Below are positions 1 through 8,390 of a stretch of 64,000 bases of DNA, piece by piece. The notes under the pieces are model-generated. The model did not search any database and was not told the origin of the DNA. It was given only the letters and a program-made list of their open reading frames with translations. A program made the position numbers and the translations under genes. The number at the start of each line of letters is the position of its first letter. Position 1 is the stretch's first letter. Source of the DNA: Evansella sp. AB-P1 (GTDB lineage Bacteria; Bacillota; Bacilli; Bacillales; Salisediminibacteriaceae); assembly GCF_029688925.1 (NCBI RefSeq), contig NZ_JARUKY010000017.1, positions 1-64,000 on the forward strand, in the 5' to 3' direction.

Positions 1-136
1 AAGTATGATAAATAAATTTTTACGTTTTTTCATAATCCCGCACCTTCATCTCTATATCGAATTCATATATAAGATAGACGTAAAATATTGAAAAAAGTTT
101 CAAAGCAAGAATAAAGAATGACTTCGTTTATGCCTA

Positions 137-168
137 AAACACCTAGGATTTATTTTTCCTAGGTGTTT
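137..168 (-). terminator. Hairpin downstream of the ypjP-like gene
   Basis: A perfect 12-bp inverted repeat (arms 137-148 and 157-168, 8-nt loop) lies about 27 nt beyond the stop codon of the minus-strand gene. No strong U-run follows it on the minus strand, so it may stabilise the 3' end rather than act as a classical intrinsic terminator. Positions 1-136 show no gene. Confidence 0.55.
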
Positions 169-194
169 ACCATAAATTATCTTTCGTATTGTAT

Positions 195-827
195 TTACGA
201 CATCCATTTCGGAGGAGTATTTTTATCCCAGTAAACCTCTCCTAAATCATGGTGTTCTTCAAAATTATCATCATTCAAGTGATAGTGAAAGTTAAACCAA
301 TAGCCGTCTTTCGGACGATTATCCCTTCTAACATCAAATCGAACAACATCCTTATTTGTCCTATGGTCAAGAATTTTAAAGATCTTTTCACCGTACCCTT
401 GGGCAGGTTGCTCTGTAATACCGAAATGCTGTAAGTCTTCTCTACCAACCTCTTCAAGAAGATTTCTAATTACTTCTTCCATATTAGGTAAAACGGAGGT
501 TACAAGGTCATCCTCTACTTGATTAACGATTTTTGGGCCAAGCTTATAGTAAGTTTGATCCTTTGCTTGATCTGTTAGATAATCTATAAAGTCGTCAATA
601 GAATCATTATGACTACTTTCTTGATCATAGGTATTGGTAAAATCTATTTCTTCTATACTTTCGTCTTCCAGAGAAGAAAGTAGGCCATTCGTTGGTTTTG
701 AGTTTGAAGAAGCGATAAGGTCGTTTTCTTGATTAGCATTTCCATCCAAATATGTAGGTGGTATATACATACCTAACGTGATAAATGTGATAAGGATAAC
801 GGATATTTTTTTGAACCAAAGCTTCAT
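195..827 (-). CDS. YpjP-like exported protein
   Basis: A 210-residue protein of unknown function that resembles Bacillus YpjP. It starts with a basic, then hydrophobic segment (MKLWFKKISVILITFITLG), which reads as a signal peptide or N-terminal anchor. An acidic, low-complexity stretch follows at about residues 30-80. The folded part, about 85-205, contains YKLGPKIVNQVEDD and a histidine/aromatic-rich end (FNFHYHLNDDNFEEHHD). It is a single-gene unit with a hairpin after it. The YpjP call comes from remembered similarity of the N-terminus and the KLGPKI region. An unrelated exported protein of similar shape is the alternative. Confidence 0.6.
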   Translation of the reverse strand: MKLWFKKISVILITFITLGMYIPPTYLDGNANQENDLIASSNSKPTNGLLSSLEDESIEEIDFTNTYDQESSHNDSIDDFIDYLTDQAKDQTYYKLGPKIVNQVEDDLVTSVLPNMEEVIRNLLEEVGREDLQHFGITEQPAQGYGEKIFKILDHRTNKDVVRFDVRRDNRPKDGYWFNFHYHLNDDNFEEHHDLGEVYWDKNTPPKWMS

Positions 828-1092
828 AGAAAAATCCCCTTTTTCTTTGTCCTTATATAAATTCTATCACGATTAATAGAAAAGTCTATATACATTACCA
901 TGTTTTTAGACGAATACATTATTTTTTACATTTTGTTAATTATTAAGGGAAGTGAAAATTAATGATCAACAGCATAATAATTTTTTCAATATTTAGACAC
1001 ACTACTTCTCTAGATTTTGTTATATATTTAAACTAAGAATCAAAATTATACATGCTTAATCTCTATTTTTTTATGAAGGGGGGTTGAGGAGA

Positions 1093-1290
1093 ATGATGGG
1101 AGAGCATTATCAAGATGTTAAAATAAAGTTACATGCTAGAGATAATGTTTTTCAAAGTGTTGTTGTTGCACGAGAACATAAAGTACCGGGTCATGTAATC
1201 ATCAAAAATGAAAACGAAAAATATTTAATTATTCCAGAAAATTGTGTTTACTCTGCCCGTTCTCTTGGTTTTTTGATAGTGGAATGTTAA
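1093..1290 (+). CDS. Small hypothetical protein, 65 aa
   Basis: I do not recognise this short protein (MMGEHYQDVKIKLHARDN...). Its alternation of charged and beta-prone residues suggests a small beta-rich fold; it has no signal or membrane segment. The ATG at 1093 was chosen because an AAGGGGGG ribosome-binding site lies 9 nt upstream. A TTG at 1084 would touch that site directly, and an ATG at 1096 is also possible. A strong terminator at 1321-1350 closes the unit, which supports a real monocistronic gene. Confidence 0.6.
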   Translation: MMGEHYQDVKIKLHARDNVFQSVVVAREHKVPGHVIIKNENEKYLIIPENCVYSARSLGFLIVEC

Positions 1291-1320
1291 CTAACCTTAC
1301 CTTTACTATAAAAAAGCCGA

Positions 1321-1350
1321 GAGCAGGTTATTAACACCTGCTCTTTTTTT
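1321..1350 (+). terminator. Intrinsic terminator
   Basis: An 8-bp GC-containing stem (GAGCAGGT / ACCTGCTC) is followed directly by seven T residues, the standard form of a rho-independent terminator. It ends the small plus-strand gene that stops at 1290. Confidence 0.92.
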
Positions 1351-1418
1351 ATTCCTAATTATTTACTTCTGAAAAATGTTAACCGCGCTAAAGTTTGATA
1401 ACAAATTTAAAAGCAGAG

Positions 1419-1451
1419 CTATTCCATACTGCCTTTCTCAAGAGTTGTCAT
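1419..1451 (-). other. Ten-codon reading frame with good RBS after glgC
   Basis: Just past the glgC stop on the minus strand, AAAGGAG is followed 5 nt later by an ATG that opens only ten codons (MTTLEKGSME) before TAG. The site sits where the next glg gene would start in a normal glycogen operon. It may be the stump of a deleted gene or chance; I cannot tell which. Confidence 0.25.
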
Positions 1452-1461
1452 TGTCACTCCT

Positions 1462-2619
1462 TTAGGAATTGACACTATATACTTTTTGACTTTCCTCAAT
1501 CGTTTTTCCTAATAATATAATTCCATTTCGTTGTCTTGGTACTTCATAGTTATTTGGAACATTAATTCCTTCACCAACAATTGAATTTTCTAATCTTACA
1601 TTCTCTCCTATTACAGCATTTGGTAATATGACGCTATTATTAATCGTTGAACCTTTTCCTATCGTTACATTATTAAATAAAACAGAATGATTAACATGAC
1701 CATATATTTCATTTCCAGCACTAATTAAAGATTCCTTTACTACAGCATTACTATCGAGATATTGAGGTGGGCTTGTGAGTTCCACTGTACTAATATCCCA
1801 ATCTTTATTTGTCAAAAAGATGTTTGTTTCTTTCTTTAACAAATCCATATTGGCTTCCCAATAACTTTCAATTGTGCCTACATCTTTCCAATATCCGTTA
1901 AAATTATATGCATAAAGTAAACGATTATCATGAAGTACCTTTGGTATAATGTCTTTACCAAAATCCTTTGTTGAAAATTCATTTCTTTCTTCTCGTTCTA
2001 AGTATCCTTTTAGAACATTCCATTTAAATATATATATTCCCATAGATGCTAAATTTGATGAAGGAAATTGTGGTTTTTCTTCAAACTCTACTATTCTATT
2101 TGATTCTTCATCTACATTCATAATTCCAAAGCGATTAGCTTCATTCCAAGGAACCTTCATCACAGAAATAGTAACATCCCCATTTGATTCAATATGCTGT
2201 TTTAGCATTTTCGTATAATCCATTTTGTAAATGTGGTCTCCTGAAATAACAAGTACATGCTCAGGATTATATTGATCAAGAAAATGCATATTTTGATAAA
2301 TAGCATGGGCTGTACCATTGTACCAATGGTCTAATTTCTTACACTGATATGGAGGTAGAATGGTTAATCCACCATTTTTATTATTTAAATTCCATGCCTC
2401 CCCTCGACCAATGTATTGATGCAATATATGAGGTTGATACTGGGTTAATACACCAACGGTTTCAATACCGGAATTTTTACAATTACTTAATGTAAAATCA
2501 ATAATCCGATACTTGCCACCAAACGGAACTGCAGGTTTTGCATTATAATCTGTCAATTCTTTCAATCTCGTTCCTCTTCCACCAGCTAACAACATCGCCA
2601 CACATTGCTTTTTTTTCAT
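1462..2619 (-). CDS. glgC: Glucose-1-phosphate adenylyltransferase GlgC
   Basis: Makes ADP-glucose from glucose-1-phosphate and ATP, the committed step of bacterial glycogen synthesis, in the cytosol. The nucleotidyltransferase signature LAGGRGTRL is at residues 11-19, followed by [20 protein letters not shown] and the sugar-phosphate region FEEKPQFP. The last ~90 residues form the left-handed beta-helix of hexapeptide repeats ([18 protein letters not shown]). Its 385 residues are full length. AAAGGAGG precedes the ATG. Unlike the glgBCDAP operon of B. subtilis, no glgB, glgD, glgA or glgP lies next to it in this window. Confidence 0.96.
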   Translation of the reverse strand: MKKKQCVAMLLAGGRGTRLKELTDYNAKPAVPFGGKYRIIDFTLSNCKNSGIETVGVLTQYQPHILHQYIGRGEAWNLNNKNGGLTILPPYQCKKLDHWYNGTAHAIYQNMHFLDQYNPEHVLVISGDHIYKMDYTKMLKQHIESNGDVTISVMKVPWNEANRFGIMNVDEESNRIVEFEEKPQFPSSNLASMGIYIFKWNVLKGYLEREERNEFSTKDFGKDIIPKVLHDNRLLYAYNFNGYWKDVGTIESYWEANMDLLKKETNIFLTNKDWDISTVELTSPPQYLDSNAVVKESLISAGNEIYGHVNHSVLFNNVTIGKGSTINNSVILPNAVIGENVRLENSIVGEGINVPNNYEVPRQRNGIILLGKTIEESQKVYSVNS

Positions 2620-3160
2620 AGTACGCCTCCTTTGTATTTTAAATATTTTGAATAGTTCTTGTTAGAAAAATAAATAATATTAGTTGGGCATTTTCTTCTC
2701 ATATTCTCTCTTCTCTCTATTAAAATTTGTTAAATTTGCTTTTTTTGAAAATACGAAACACTATAACGAAATTTATAGTAACACATTAAATCAAAATTCT
2801 ATATCAAAAAATTCAGACTTTTTTTGACTAAAAACGATAAATTTTAACATGAAAATAAATATTAATCTAACGTTTTTTGTTAGAAGTGAGGTATTTTATC
2901 TTTACTTATCAGCTCATGTCAAAAAGATTTTTGTAATTATGAACAATCTTAGTTACTGAATGTTCACAAAATTGTAATAAAGAAGGTAAACTAAAGAACA
3001 TTTACAAAAAGATAATCGATTTAATTAGTGTCCAATTCTTTATTTTTTTTAGGCAGCCGTACAATCACTTTATTCCATAAATCATAAAGTAAAATTAGAG
3101 AGGGTGATTTTCTAAATAAAAATTACCCCCTTTCAAAAATCTTAAGGAGGCAGATACGAG
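2620..3160. other. AT-rich intergenic region before the first yjcZ-like gene
   Basis: No gene longer than a few codons is seen. An imperfect hairpin (GAGGGTGATTTT with AAAATTACCCCC, about 3102-3134) lies just before the tiny gene at 3161. A CATAAAGTA sequence at 3083-3091 fits the -10 of SigK-type sporulation promoters (CATAnnnTA), but the -35 spacing is poor. Confidence 0.4.
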
Positions 3161-3268
3161 ATGTCACATACACAATCTCATTTTGGTGGATTTGCATTCG
3201 TATTAGTAGTGTTTGTTCTCTTAGTAATCATTGGAGCTGTAGCTTTAGGTAGCGGATACGGTTACTAA
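3161..3268 (+). CDS. YjcZ-family tiny sporulation protein, 35 aa
   Basis: A 35-residue protein, MSHTQSHFGGFAFVLVVFVL and then LVIIGAVALGSGYGY. It has the YjcZ/SscA-type layout: a short Gly/His/polar head, then one hydrophobic helix with the core GFAFVLV...LLVIIGA. Such proteins are made in Bacillus spores or mother cells; SscA is the best-studied member and affects coat assembly and germination. AAGGAGG lies 8-10 nt before the ATG and a hairpin follows the stop. It is the first of five similar genes in the window. Confidence 0.85.
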   Translation: MSHTQSHFGGFAFVLVVFVLLVIIGAVALGSGYGY

Positions 3269-3286
3269 AAATAAGATTCTATCTTA

Positions 3287-3323
3287 AATGAGGGACGTTC
3301 CTATAACGTTCCTCATTACTTTT
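3287..3323 (+). terminator. Hairpin after the first yjcZ-like gene
   Basis: A 13-bp stem (arms 3287-3299 and 3305-3317, one G-T pair, 5-nt loop) is followed by a short T-rich run. It fits a terminator for the gene ending at 3268. Confidence 0.75.
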
Positions 3324-3479
3324 GTCCGTAGAAAAAAATTAAATATAAATTTGCAATTAATATAAACGAATTAATCTTAAATATAGGCAAATAATGTGTC
3401 AATAAAATAGGTTCACCATATGGTGGAAGTAAGGGAAATAAATTTTCCCACTACGACAAAGAAAAAGGAGGCTGAAAAA

Positions 3480-3563
3480 ATGGCTTACGCTAGTGGTTTT
3501 GCGTTAGTGCTTGTATTGTTCATCCTCTTAGTAATTATTGGTACAGCAGTAGTCAAATACTAA
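3480..3563 (+). CDS. YjcZ-family tiny protein, 27 aa
   Basis: A 27-residue protein (MAYASGFALVLVLFILLVII, then GTAVVKY), almost entirely one hydrophobic helix with the YjcZ core GFALVLVLFILLVIIG and a minimal head. AAGGAGG is 9 nt upstream of the ATG. It is separated from the 35-aa homologue by a hairpin and about 210 nt, so it has its own transcript. A perfect dyad, CACCATATGGTG, lies about 55 nt before the start, possibly part of its promoter. Confidence 0.82.
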   Translation: MAYASGFALVLVLFILLVIIGTAVVKY

Positions 3564-3581
3564 TAATAAGCACACTTATAA

Positions 3582-3610
3582 AGGTGGAAATGACTAGATC
3601 ATTTCCACCT
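3582..3610. terminator. Bidirectional hairpin between convergent genes
   Basis: A perfect 12-bp inverted repeat (3582-3593 and 3599-3610) sits between the tiny plus-strand gene and the convergent Rieske gene ending at 3626, where it can serve both. Confidence 0.75.
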
Positions 3611-3625
3611 CTCCTCTATCCATTA

Positions 3626-5392
3626 TTATTCATCTTCAAACAATTTTTCTCCTCTATGAAGTCGCATAGCAATTCTTGCAGTATGAGGAATTTCCCTGGA
3701 GGTAGGTGCATGTGCCGCTAAATATCGCGTAACGGAAAGAATCATTATTTCTTGGGCATAAACTGAGATTGAAGAGGATTCTAATGACCATTTTTCGTGC
3801 TCCATCAGTGCCCCTTCAAACATTTGAAAGGAATGGAACTCTGCATCCTCCCGCAATAAAGCATGACCTAATCCATTAAACAACTCACCTTTATCACCTT
3901 TTCGTTCTAAAAACGTAGCAACCCATTTTGCCGCTTCATCTGTTTGCTGCTGTTGATTCAATAGCTCTAAGAGTTCCTCTACATTAGGAGGTATCTCCTC
4001 CGATTGGCCTATTCTAGGTAATCTGGCTGAAGGCGTATTTAAAAAACGATCTAAATAAATACTCATGGCACCGTGAAAAATAGCTCTGCATAATTCAGGC
4101 GTTACGGAGCGCTGTAACCCTTTATGAACAGCATGAGCATGTGTGAACGTATGAAGAACAGTTATCCAATCTCTAAATTCATTTTGCACATGAAAACGGG
4201 CTACTCGTTCTGCTGCTGCTAAAGTCACGAGCTGAGCTAACCTAACAGGAGACATTCCTTTTTTCATGGCATTTGATATATCATCAATTGTTTCTAATGG
4301 ACGATCACTTAACAATTGTTCAACTAATTTTTTTTCATTCACACCATGATCAGTTGTACTCGTATTCTTTGCATCCTTGTGCAACTTGTCAAATGCTTTG
4401 TATAATGGTCTCACTAAATTAACTGGGGACTGCCAACTATGTGATTCTTCACTTCTAGAAGCGCTAGCGAAATCTGGTAATAAGGAGGATAATACATATT
4501 CTTTAAGACCATGATCCTCTTTCTCTCCTAGGCTTTCCAGTATTTCAAAGGCTTTATTATGAAAATCTAATGAATGTCCGATATTCATGTAAAAATGATC
4601 TGTAACTGCACACATCATCATGTTTGACAATTCCTCTTTTTTAGCTCCCATCTCAATAGCTGTTAATAAAACTCTTTCCGCACCTTGAACATCACGGACC
4701 TCTATATTATGGCGATACCATTCAGACAACTGATCGAAAGATGGTTGATTCTCTGACGTTGGTAGTGGTCCAAGTAAAAAACGAGTTCCCATACCAGCTG
4801 TTTCCCGACTTACATGAACGATACCCTGATAAAGTGCTAGTATCTTACCGTTTTTATCTAAAAAAGGAAGCACGTTTGTCATAGCAGTTAGGATTGTTAA
4901 TCCTGAACGCCAACCATTTCTTCTATGTTTTGTACCAAATTCAACACCAATTTTACTAATGCTAATAGGTGATTCTCCTGCCTCAACTAAACCAACAACA
5001 GCTTTTGCAATAACTAAGCTTATATTTTGTTCCAATCCTTCTTGAAGACGTTTTCGAAGCTTTGTTACTGTATGACGATTTACTGGTATAGTACTTACCA
5101 AAACTTCATCACCAATTACTTCTACTGGGTATGTGGCTACATCATCTGCCCAAGGGTCTAATGTACCTCCACTTTTAACATCAAATCGGGCGTGATGCCA
5201 ATGACAAGTTAATATTCCATCACATGAGCTTCCCATATGTAACGGAAACCCTAAATGAGGACATCGGTTATCAATGGCATATACATTGCCATCCTCATAT
5301 AAAACAGCTATTCCATGTCCTCCACCTTTAACGACTTTAACACCTTTGTTTTTTATTTCAGAAATTGTACCAGCAGTTATCCGTTCTGCCAT
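3626..5392 (-). CDS. Rieske ferredoxin fused to a His-rich alpha-helical domain
   Basis: A 588-residue soluble protein. The N-terminal ~105 residues are a Rieske [2Fe-2S] domain with both ligand boxes visible: C44-P-H46 and C63-H-W-H66, with the pattern CPHLG...CHWHHARFDV. The remaining ~480 residues have no transmembrane segment and look mainly helical. Histidines cluster at 266/273/278 (DHFYMNIGHSLDFH), 414/418/420/423 (HTFTHAHAVH), 440, 510, 520, 532 and 561. I infer an iron- or haem-dependent oxidase-like partner domain fed by the Rieske centre, but I do not recognise the family. It is transcribed alone: a terminator separates it from the upstream HAD gene. Confidence 0.8.
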   Translation of the reverse strand: MAERITAGTISEIKNKGVKVVKGGGHGIAVLYEDGNVYAIDNRCPHLGFPLHMGSSCDGILTCHWHHARFDVKSGGTLDPWADDVATYPVEVIGDEVLVSTIPVNRHTVTKLRKRLQEGLEQNISLVIAKAVVGLVEAGESPISISKIGVEFGTKHRRNGWRSGLTILTAMTNVLPFLDKNGKILALYQGIVHVSRETAGMGTRFLLGPLPTSENQPSFDQLSEWYRHNIEVRDVQGAERVLLTAIEMGAKKEELSNMMMCAVTDHFYMNIGHSLDFHNKAFEILESLGEKEDHGLKEYVLSSLLPDFASASRSEESHSWQSPVNLVRPLYKAFDKLHKDAKNTSTTDHGVNEKKLVEQLLSDRPLETIDDISNAMKKGMSPVRLAQLVTLAAAERVARFHVQNEFRDWITVLHTFTHAHAVHKGLQRSVTPELCRAIFHGAMSIYLDRFLNTPSARLPRIGQSEEIPPNVEELLELLNQQQQTDEAAKWVATFLERKGDKGELFNGLGHALLREDAEFHSFQMFEGALMEHEKWSLESSSISVYAQEIMILSVTRYLAAHAPTSREIPHTARIAMRLHRGEKLFEDE

Positions 5393-5471
5393 TTATACTA
5401 CCTCCCTCAGTATATATTCTGAATATTAAAACTAATAATATATAATTACTATTCTACCTTATCAAGTAACT

Positions 5472-5502
5472 AAAAAACAGGTTTCCTATATAAGGAAACC
5501 TG
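5472..5502 (-). terminator. Intrinsic terminator of the FAD-oxidoreductase/HAD unit
   Basis: CAGGTTTCCT and AGGAAACCTG form a 10-bp stem followed by a run of Ts on the minus strand, 23 nt past the HAD gene stop. It separates that operon from the Rieske gene. Confidence 0.88.
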
Positions 5503-5524
5503 CTTATTGAACCAAACTAAATCA

Positions 5525-6247
5525 TTATTGATTGAATATTCCTTGCTTCTTTCTAATTTTCTCAACTAATTGCTCTAATGTCCCTTGTTCGTCTATTTGA
5601 TAGGTAGGTTCACCACGATCAATTACGCATCCTTCTACAAGGAACGTTTTGATACCTATTGTTGCTGCAACCATATCCTCTTGTTTATCATTTCCAACCA
5701 TTACGCACTCTTGTGGAGTTACTTGTAATTGGTCACATATATATTGATAATATTGTTTATGAGGTTTTGTAAACACACTTTCTTCATACACAGTTACAAT
5801 TTCAAAGGGTAAGTCATCAATGCCAGCCCAAGTTAATCGATGATAAATAGCTGCCTTCGGAAAAACTGGATTTGTTGCAACCGCTATTCGGTACCCTTGT
5901 CTTACCGCTTCCTCTACTACTTGTCTTGCTAAAGGGGTAGGTTCACACAAATAGGAAAAAGTAGGAAATACCTTGTCATAAAAATCATCTAATGTAGGCC
6001 AAATATCTTCCTTTTTTACATTTACTAATGATAAGAATGTTTCTTCGAATACTTTTTCATTTGTTTTTTCATGGTCTAAATTACGTAGCATTGCTTCCGT
6101 CCCAGCCCAAAGTGCCTTAACAAAATCATTTGGATCTATAATGTGTGCCACTCTCGGTGCTAATTCTTTTATATAATTTTTTACAAAAGAATCTGTATCC
6201 ATAGGTAGTAATGTCCCATCTAAATCAAATAAAATTACCTTAGTCAT
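5525..6247 (-). CDS. HAD-superfamily phosphatase
   Basis: A 240-residue haloacid-dehalogenase-type hydrolase. Motif I is FDLDGTLL with nucleophile D8 and acid D10. Motif II is the T of VATNPV, motif III a lysine in the FTKPHKQYY region, and motif IV GNDKQEDM. A helical cap of about 110 residues sits between motifs I and II, so small-molecule phosphates are the likely substrates. The gene starts 36 nt after the FAD-dependent oxidoreductase and is probably co-transcribed with it, then ends at a strong terminator. The substrate cannot be read from the sequence. Confidence 0.88.
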   Translation of the reverse strand: MTKVILFDLDGTLLPMDTDSFVKNYIKELAPRVAHIIDPNDFVKALWAGTEAMLRNLDHEKTNEKVFEETFLSLVNVKKEDIWPTLDDFYDKVFPTFSYLCEPTPLARQVVEEAVRQGYRIAVATNPVFPKAAIYHRLTWAGIDDLPFEIVTVYEESVFTKPHKQYYQYICDQLQVTPQECVMVGNDKQEDMVAATIGIKTFLVEGCVIDRGEPTYQIDEQGTLEQLVEKIRKKQGIFNQ

Positions 6248-6274
6248 GTTTCACAAACCTCCACTGAACGATTT

Positions 6275-6318
6275 TATAATTGATTAAAAGCTCCTATATA
6301 ATTGATTAAAAGCTCCTA
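6275..6318. repeat. Perfect 22-bp tandem duplication at the 3' end of an ORF
   Basis: Two identical 22-bp copies lie head to tail at 6275-6296 and 6297-6318. They cover the last codons of the FAD oxidoreductase. Because 22 is not a multiple of three, the duplication moved the stop codon: GAFNQL-stop became GAFNQLYRSF-stop. Confidence 0.95.
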
Positions 6319-7420
6319 ATACGTCGTAATCCTTTAAGGATAATGTTGTCCTACCACGTAAAGCTAAATTTGCTAGTTCCATCCCTAAATATGGACCGAC
6401 TGTTAAGCCAGATGCTCCAAGTCCATTTGCAATAAGTAAACCATCATAATGGGGAACTGGACCAATAACTGGAAGAAAACCTGGAGTCATAGGACGAAAG
6501 CCTACTCTTGTTTCAAGCAATTTACAACTCTTTAGTCCTGGAGCTATCACGAAAGCTTTTTCAAAAATTTCATAAAGTCCTCCTGCAGTCACATGAGGAT
6601 CAAATCCTACTTCATCTTCATGTGTTGCTCCTATAACAATTCGTCCATCTTCAAAAGGGACAATATAATGATTGTTCGGTGGCATAATAACAGGCCATTC
6701 CATCGTTTCTCTATTTTGAAGCTCTAGATGAACAATTTGTGCTTTTTGTGGTTTTACATTGAAGTGTAAATTTAAAGGTTTTAATAGTTCTCCTGCCCAA
6801 GCTCCTGCTACTAAAATTACCTTATCCCCATACAAGATCTGTTCTCCAACTTTAACTCCAGTTACCTTATTACTTGTATGTTCTAATGCTACATTTCCTT
6901 TAACTAGCTTTGCCCCATTATTTGTAGAGGCCTGAACGAGGGCATCACGTAGAGCTCGTCCATTTACTCTTGCTCCACCACTAATATGTATAGCACCAAA
7001 TCCATCTGCTAATGGAGGAAACAAACACTTTGCTTCTTTCGGTGACAAGCGGTTAATCTCCCCTATTTCAGGTGCTTCAACCTTCCGTAAATTTGCCCTT
7101 TCTTCCATTTTAGCTAGCTTGTCGTCATCTGTATGTATACTAATAGAACCAACCTTAGCATAACCTGTATTTGTTTCCCCAGCATCCTTTAATTCATCTA
7201 TTAAAGAGGGGTAATACTTCGCCCCATTTTTCGCTAAGTGATACCAAGCTTTGTTTCGTCGTTGTGATAGCCATGGACAAACTATTCCCGCTGCCGCATC
7301 TGTTGCCTGGCCAATATCATGACGATCAACTAAAGTAACCTCAGCCCCTTCCTTCGTTAAATGATAAGCAGTTGAAGCACCTAAAATGCCACCACCTACA
7401 ACAATATATGTATTCATCAT
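6284..7420 (-). CDS. FAD-dependent oxidoreductase, DadA/glycine-oxidase type
   Basis: A 378-residue flavoprotein of the D-amino-acid oxidase (DAO) fold. The dinucleotide-binding GGGILG is at residues 9-14 with an acidic end of beta-2 (VTLVDR). The mid-domain INRLSPKEAKCLFPPL and the C-terminal FAD motif RVGFRPMTPGFLPVIGPV are typical of DadA/ThiO-like enzymes that oxidise amines or amino acids. Either of two adjacent ATGs fits the GAAGGTG RBS. It leads a two-gene unit with the HAD phosphatase, so a salvage or detoxification role is possible. No thi genes are nearby, so ThiO is unlikely. The last four residues come from a 22-bp duplication. Confidence 0.88.
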   Translation of the reverse strand: MMNTYIVVGGGILGASTAYHLTKEGAEVTLVDRHDIGQATDAAAGIVCPWLSQRRNKAWYHLAKNGAKYYPSLIDELKDAGETNTGYAKVGSISIHTDDDKLAKMEERANLRKVEAPEIGEINRLSPKEAKCLFPPLADGFGAIHISGGARVNGRALRDALVQASTNNGAKLVKGNVALEHTSNKVTGVKVGEQILYGDKVILVAGAWAGELLKPLNLHFNVKPQKAQIVHLELQNRETMEWPVIMPPNNHYIVPFEDGRIVIGATHEDEVGFDPHVTAGGLYEIFEKAFVIAPGLKSCKLLETRVGFRPMTPGFLPVIGPVPHYDGLLIANGLGASGLTVGPYLGMELANLALRGRTTLSLKDYDVLGAFNQLYRSF

Positions 7421-7597
7421 AGCACCTTCTCAATTATTTGCCCTAATTATTATTACTATCTATTTTACAAAACATGGAACCTATTATTCAAACATTATCA
7501 GTTATTATACTTTTGGGTAATAGGAAAAAGACTTCTCTAACGATATGATGAATATAATATGTCTTGTTTTACAACTATTTAGTAGGGAGGAATAAGA

Positions 7598-8200
7598 ATG
7601 TCGGAACAATCTGAGTTAAAGGAAGAACAGACAGAACAAGTGGAAGAGGTAGGTAAAGAACAAAAATTAAATTACTTTCAATTCTTACTTCAAATGTTTA
7701 AAAAACCAGAAGACATTTTAAGTAAAGAATTTAAAGGGTATGAGCTATTTGGACTAATAAATGTAGTGGCAATTCTTATGTTAATCTTTTTTAGTTATTT
7801 TGTTCAAAATGTAACTCTTTTCACAGGCACCGCTTGGTTTGCATGGGGATTTTCTCAGAGTATTAAGCATGCTATTTCCTTTACCATCCCACTTGTTACC
7901 GTTATTTTCCTTTTTAATTGGTATGGAAATAAAGAAGGAAATAAACAAAAGATTGTTTATTACTTTGAAAAACTAGGAGCTTCCCTTTCATTATCCTGTG
8001 TTTTGCTATTGCTCAGTATTCCCCTAAATCTATTAAACATCACGTTGCATAGTTGGTTTAGAACAGGTGGGATAACTTTAATGTATATTGCAATATTTAT
8101 GATCTCCTATCTCTATGTAGCAAAAGGGAACTTTAAAGTAGCCACTGTTTTTGTATTAGGGTTTTACTTTGTATACAGACTATTTTATTTTATTTTATAA
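7598..8200 (+). CDS. Yip1-like multi-pass membrane protein
   Basis: A 200-residue protein with an acidic, Glu-rich head (about residues 1-23), then LLQMFKKPEDILSKEF, a pattern common at the start of Yip1-domain proteins. Five hydrophobic segments follow, at about 50-72, 83-108, 125-147, 153-172 and 180-200. The function of bacterial members is unknown. AGGAGG precedes the ATG by about 9 nt. The gene stands alone and ends at a strong terminator. Assignment to Yip1 is tentative; the membrane topology is clear. Confidence 0.7.
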   Translation: MSEQSELKEEQTEQVEEVGKEQKLNYFQFLLQMFKKPEDILSKEFKGYELFGLINVVAILMLIFFSYFVQNVTLFTGTAWFAWGFSQSIKHAISFTIPLVTVIFLFNWYGNKEGNKQKIVYYFEKLGASLSLSCVLLLLSIPLNLLNITLHSWFRTGGITLMYIAIFMISYLYVAKGNFKVATVFVLGFYFVYRLFYFIL

Positions 8201-8234
8201 GTTTCATATTTTATACTTTTTTTCCAACGTTGGT

Positions 8235-8263
8235 AAAGGTGTCCCATGCTGGGACACCTTTTT
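8235..8263 (+). terminator. Intrinsic terminator
   Basis: A 12-bp stem (AAAGGTGTCCCA / TGGGACACCTTT) with a 3-nt loop and trailing Ts, 35 nt after the Yip1-like gene. Confidence 0.92.
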
Positions 8264-8280
8264 ATATAGAGAGAATTTAT

Positions 8281-8390
8281 AAGTTTTTTTCAAAACGTTG
8301 TCTAGGAGTCAGGAGGTCGATGATTTAACCGTTGCCCACAGGACGTAGGCTGTACTTAGGTGTAATTGGGGCGCATTACGCTTTTCTTTT
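8281..8390 (-). repeat. Interspersed repeat, family A, copy 1
   Basis: Read on the minus strand, this segment gives GAAAAGCGTAATGCGCCCCA, then AATTACACCTAAG..., CTACGTCCTGTGGGC and TCCTAGACAACG. Much the same ~100-nt sequence occurs at 18777, 19080 and 28232. It is non-coding and abuts the stop codon of the TauE/SafE gene. This copy keeps the full central part (GTGGGCAACGGTTAAATCAT). Confidence 0.85.
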
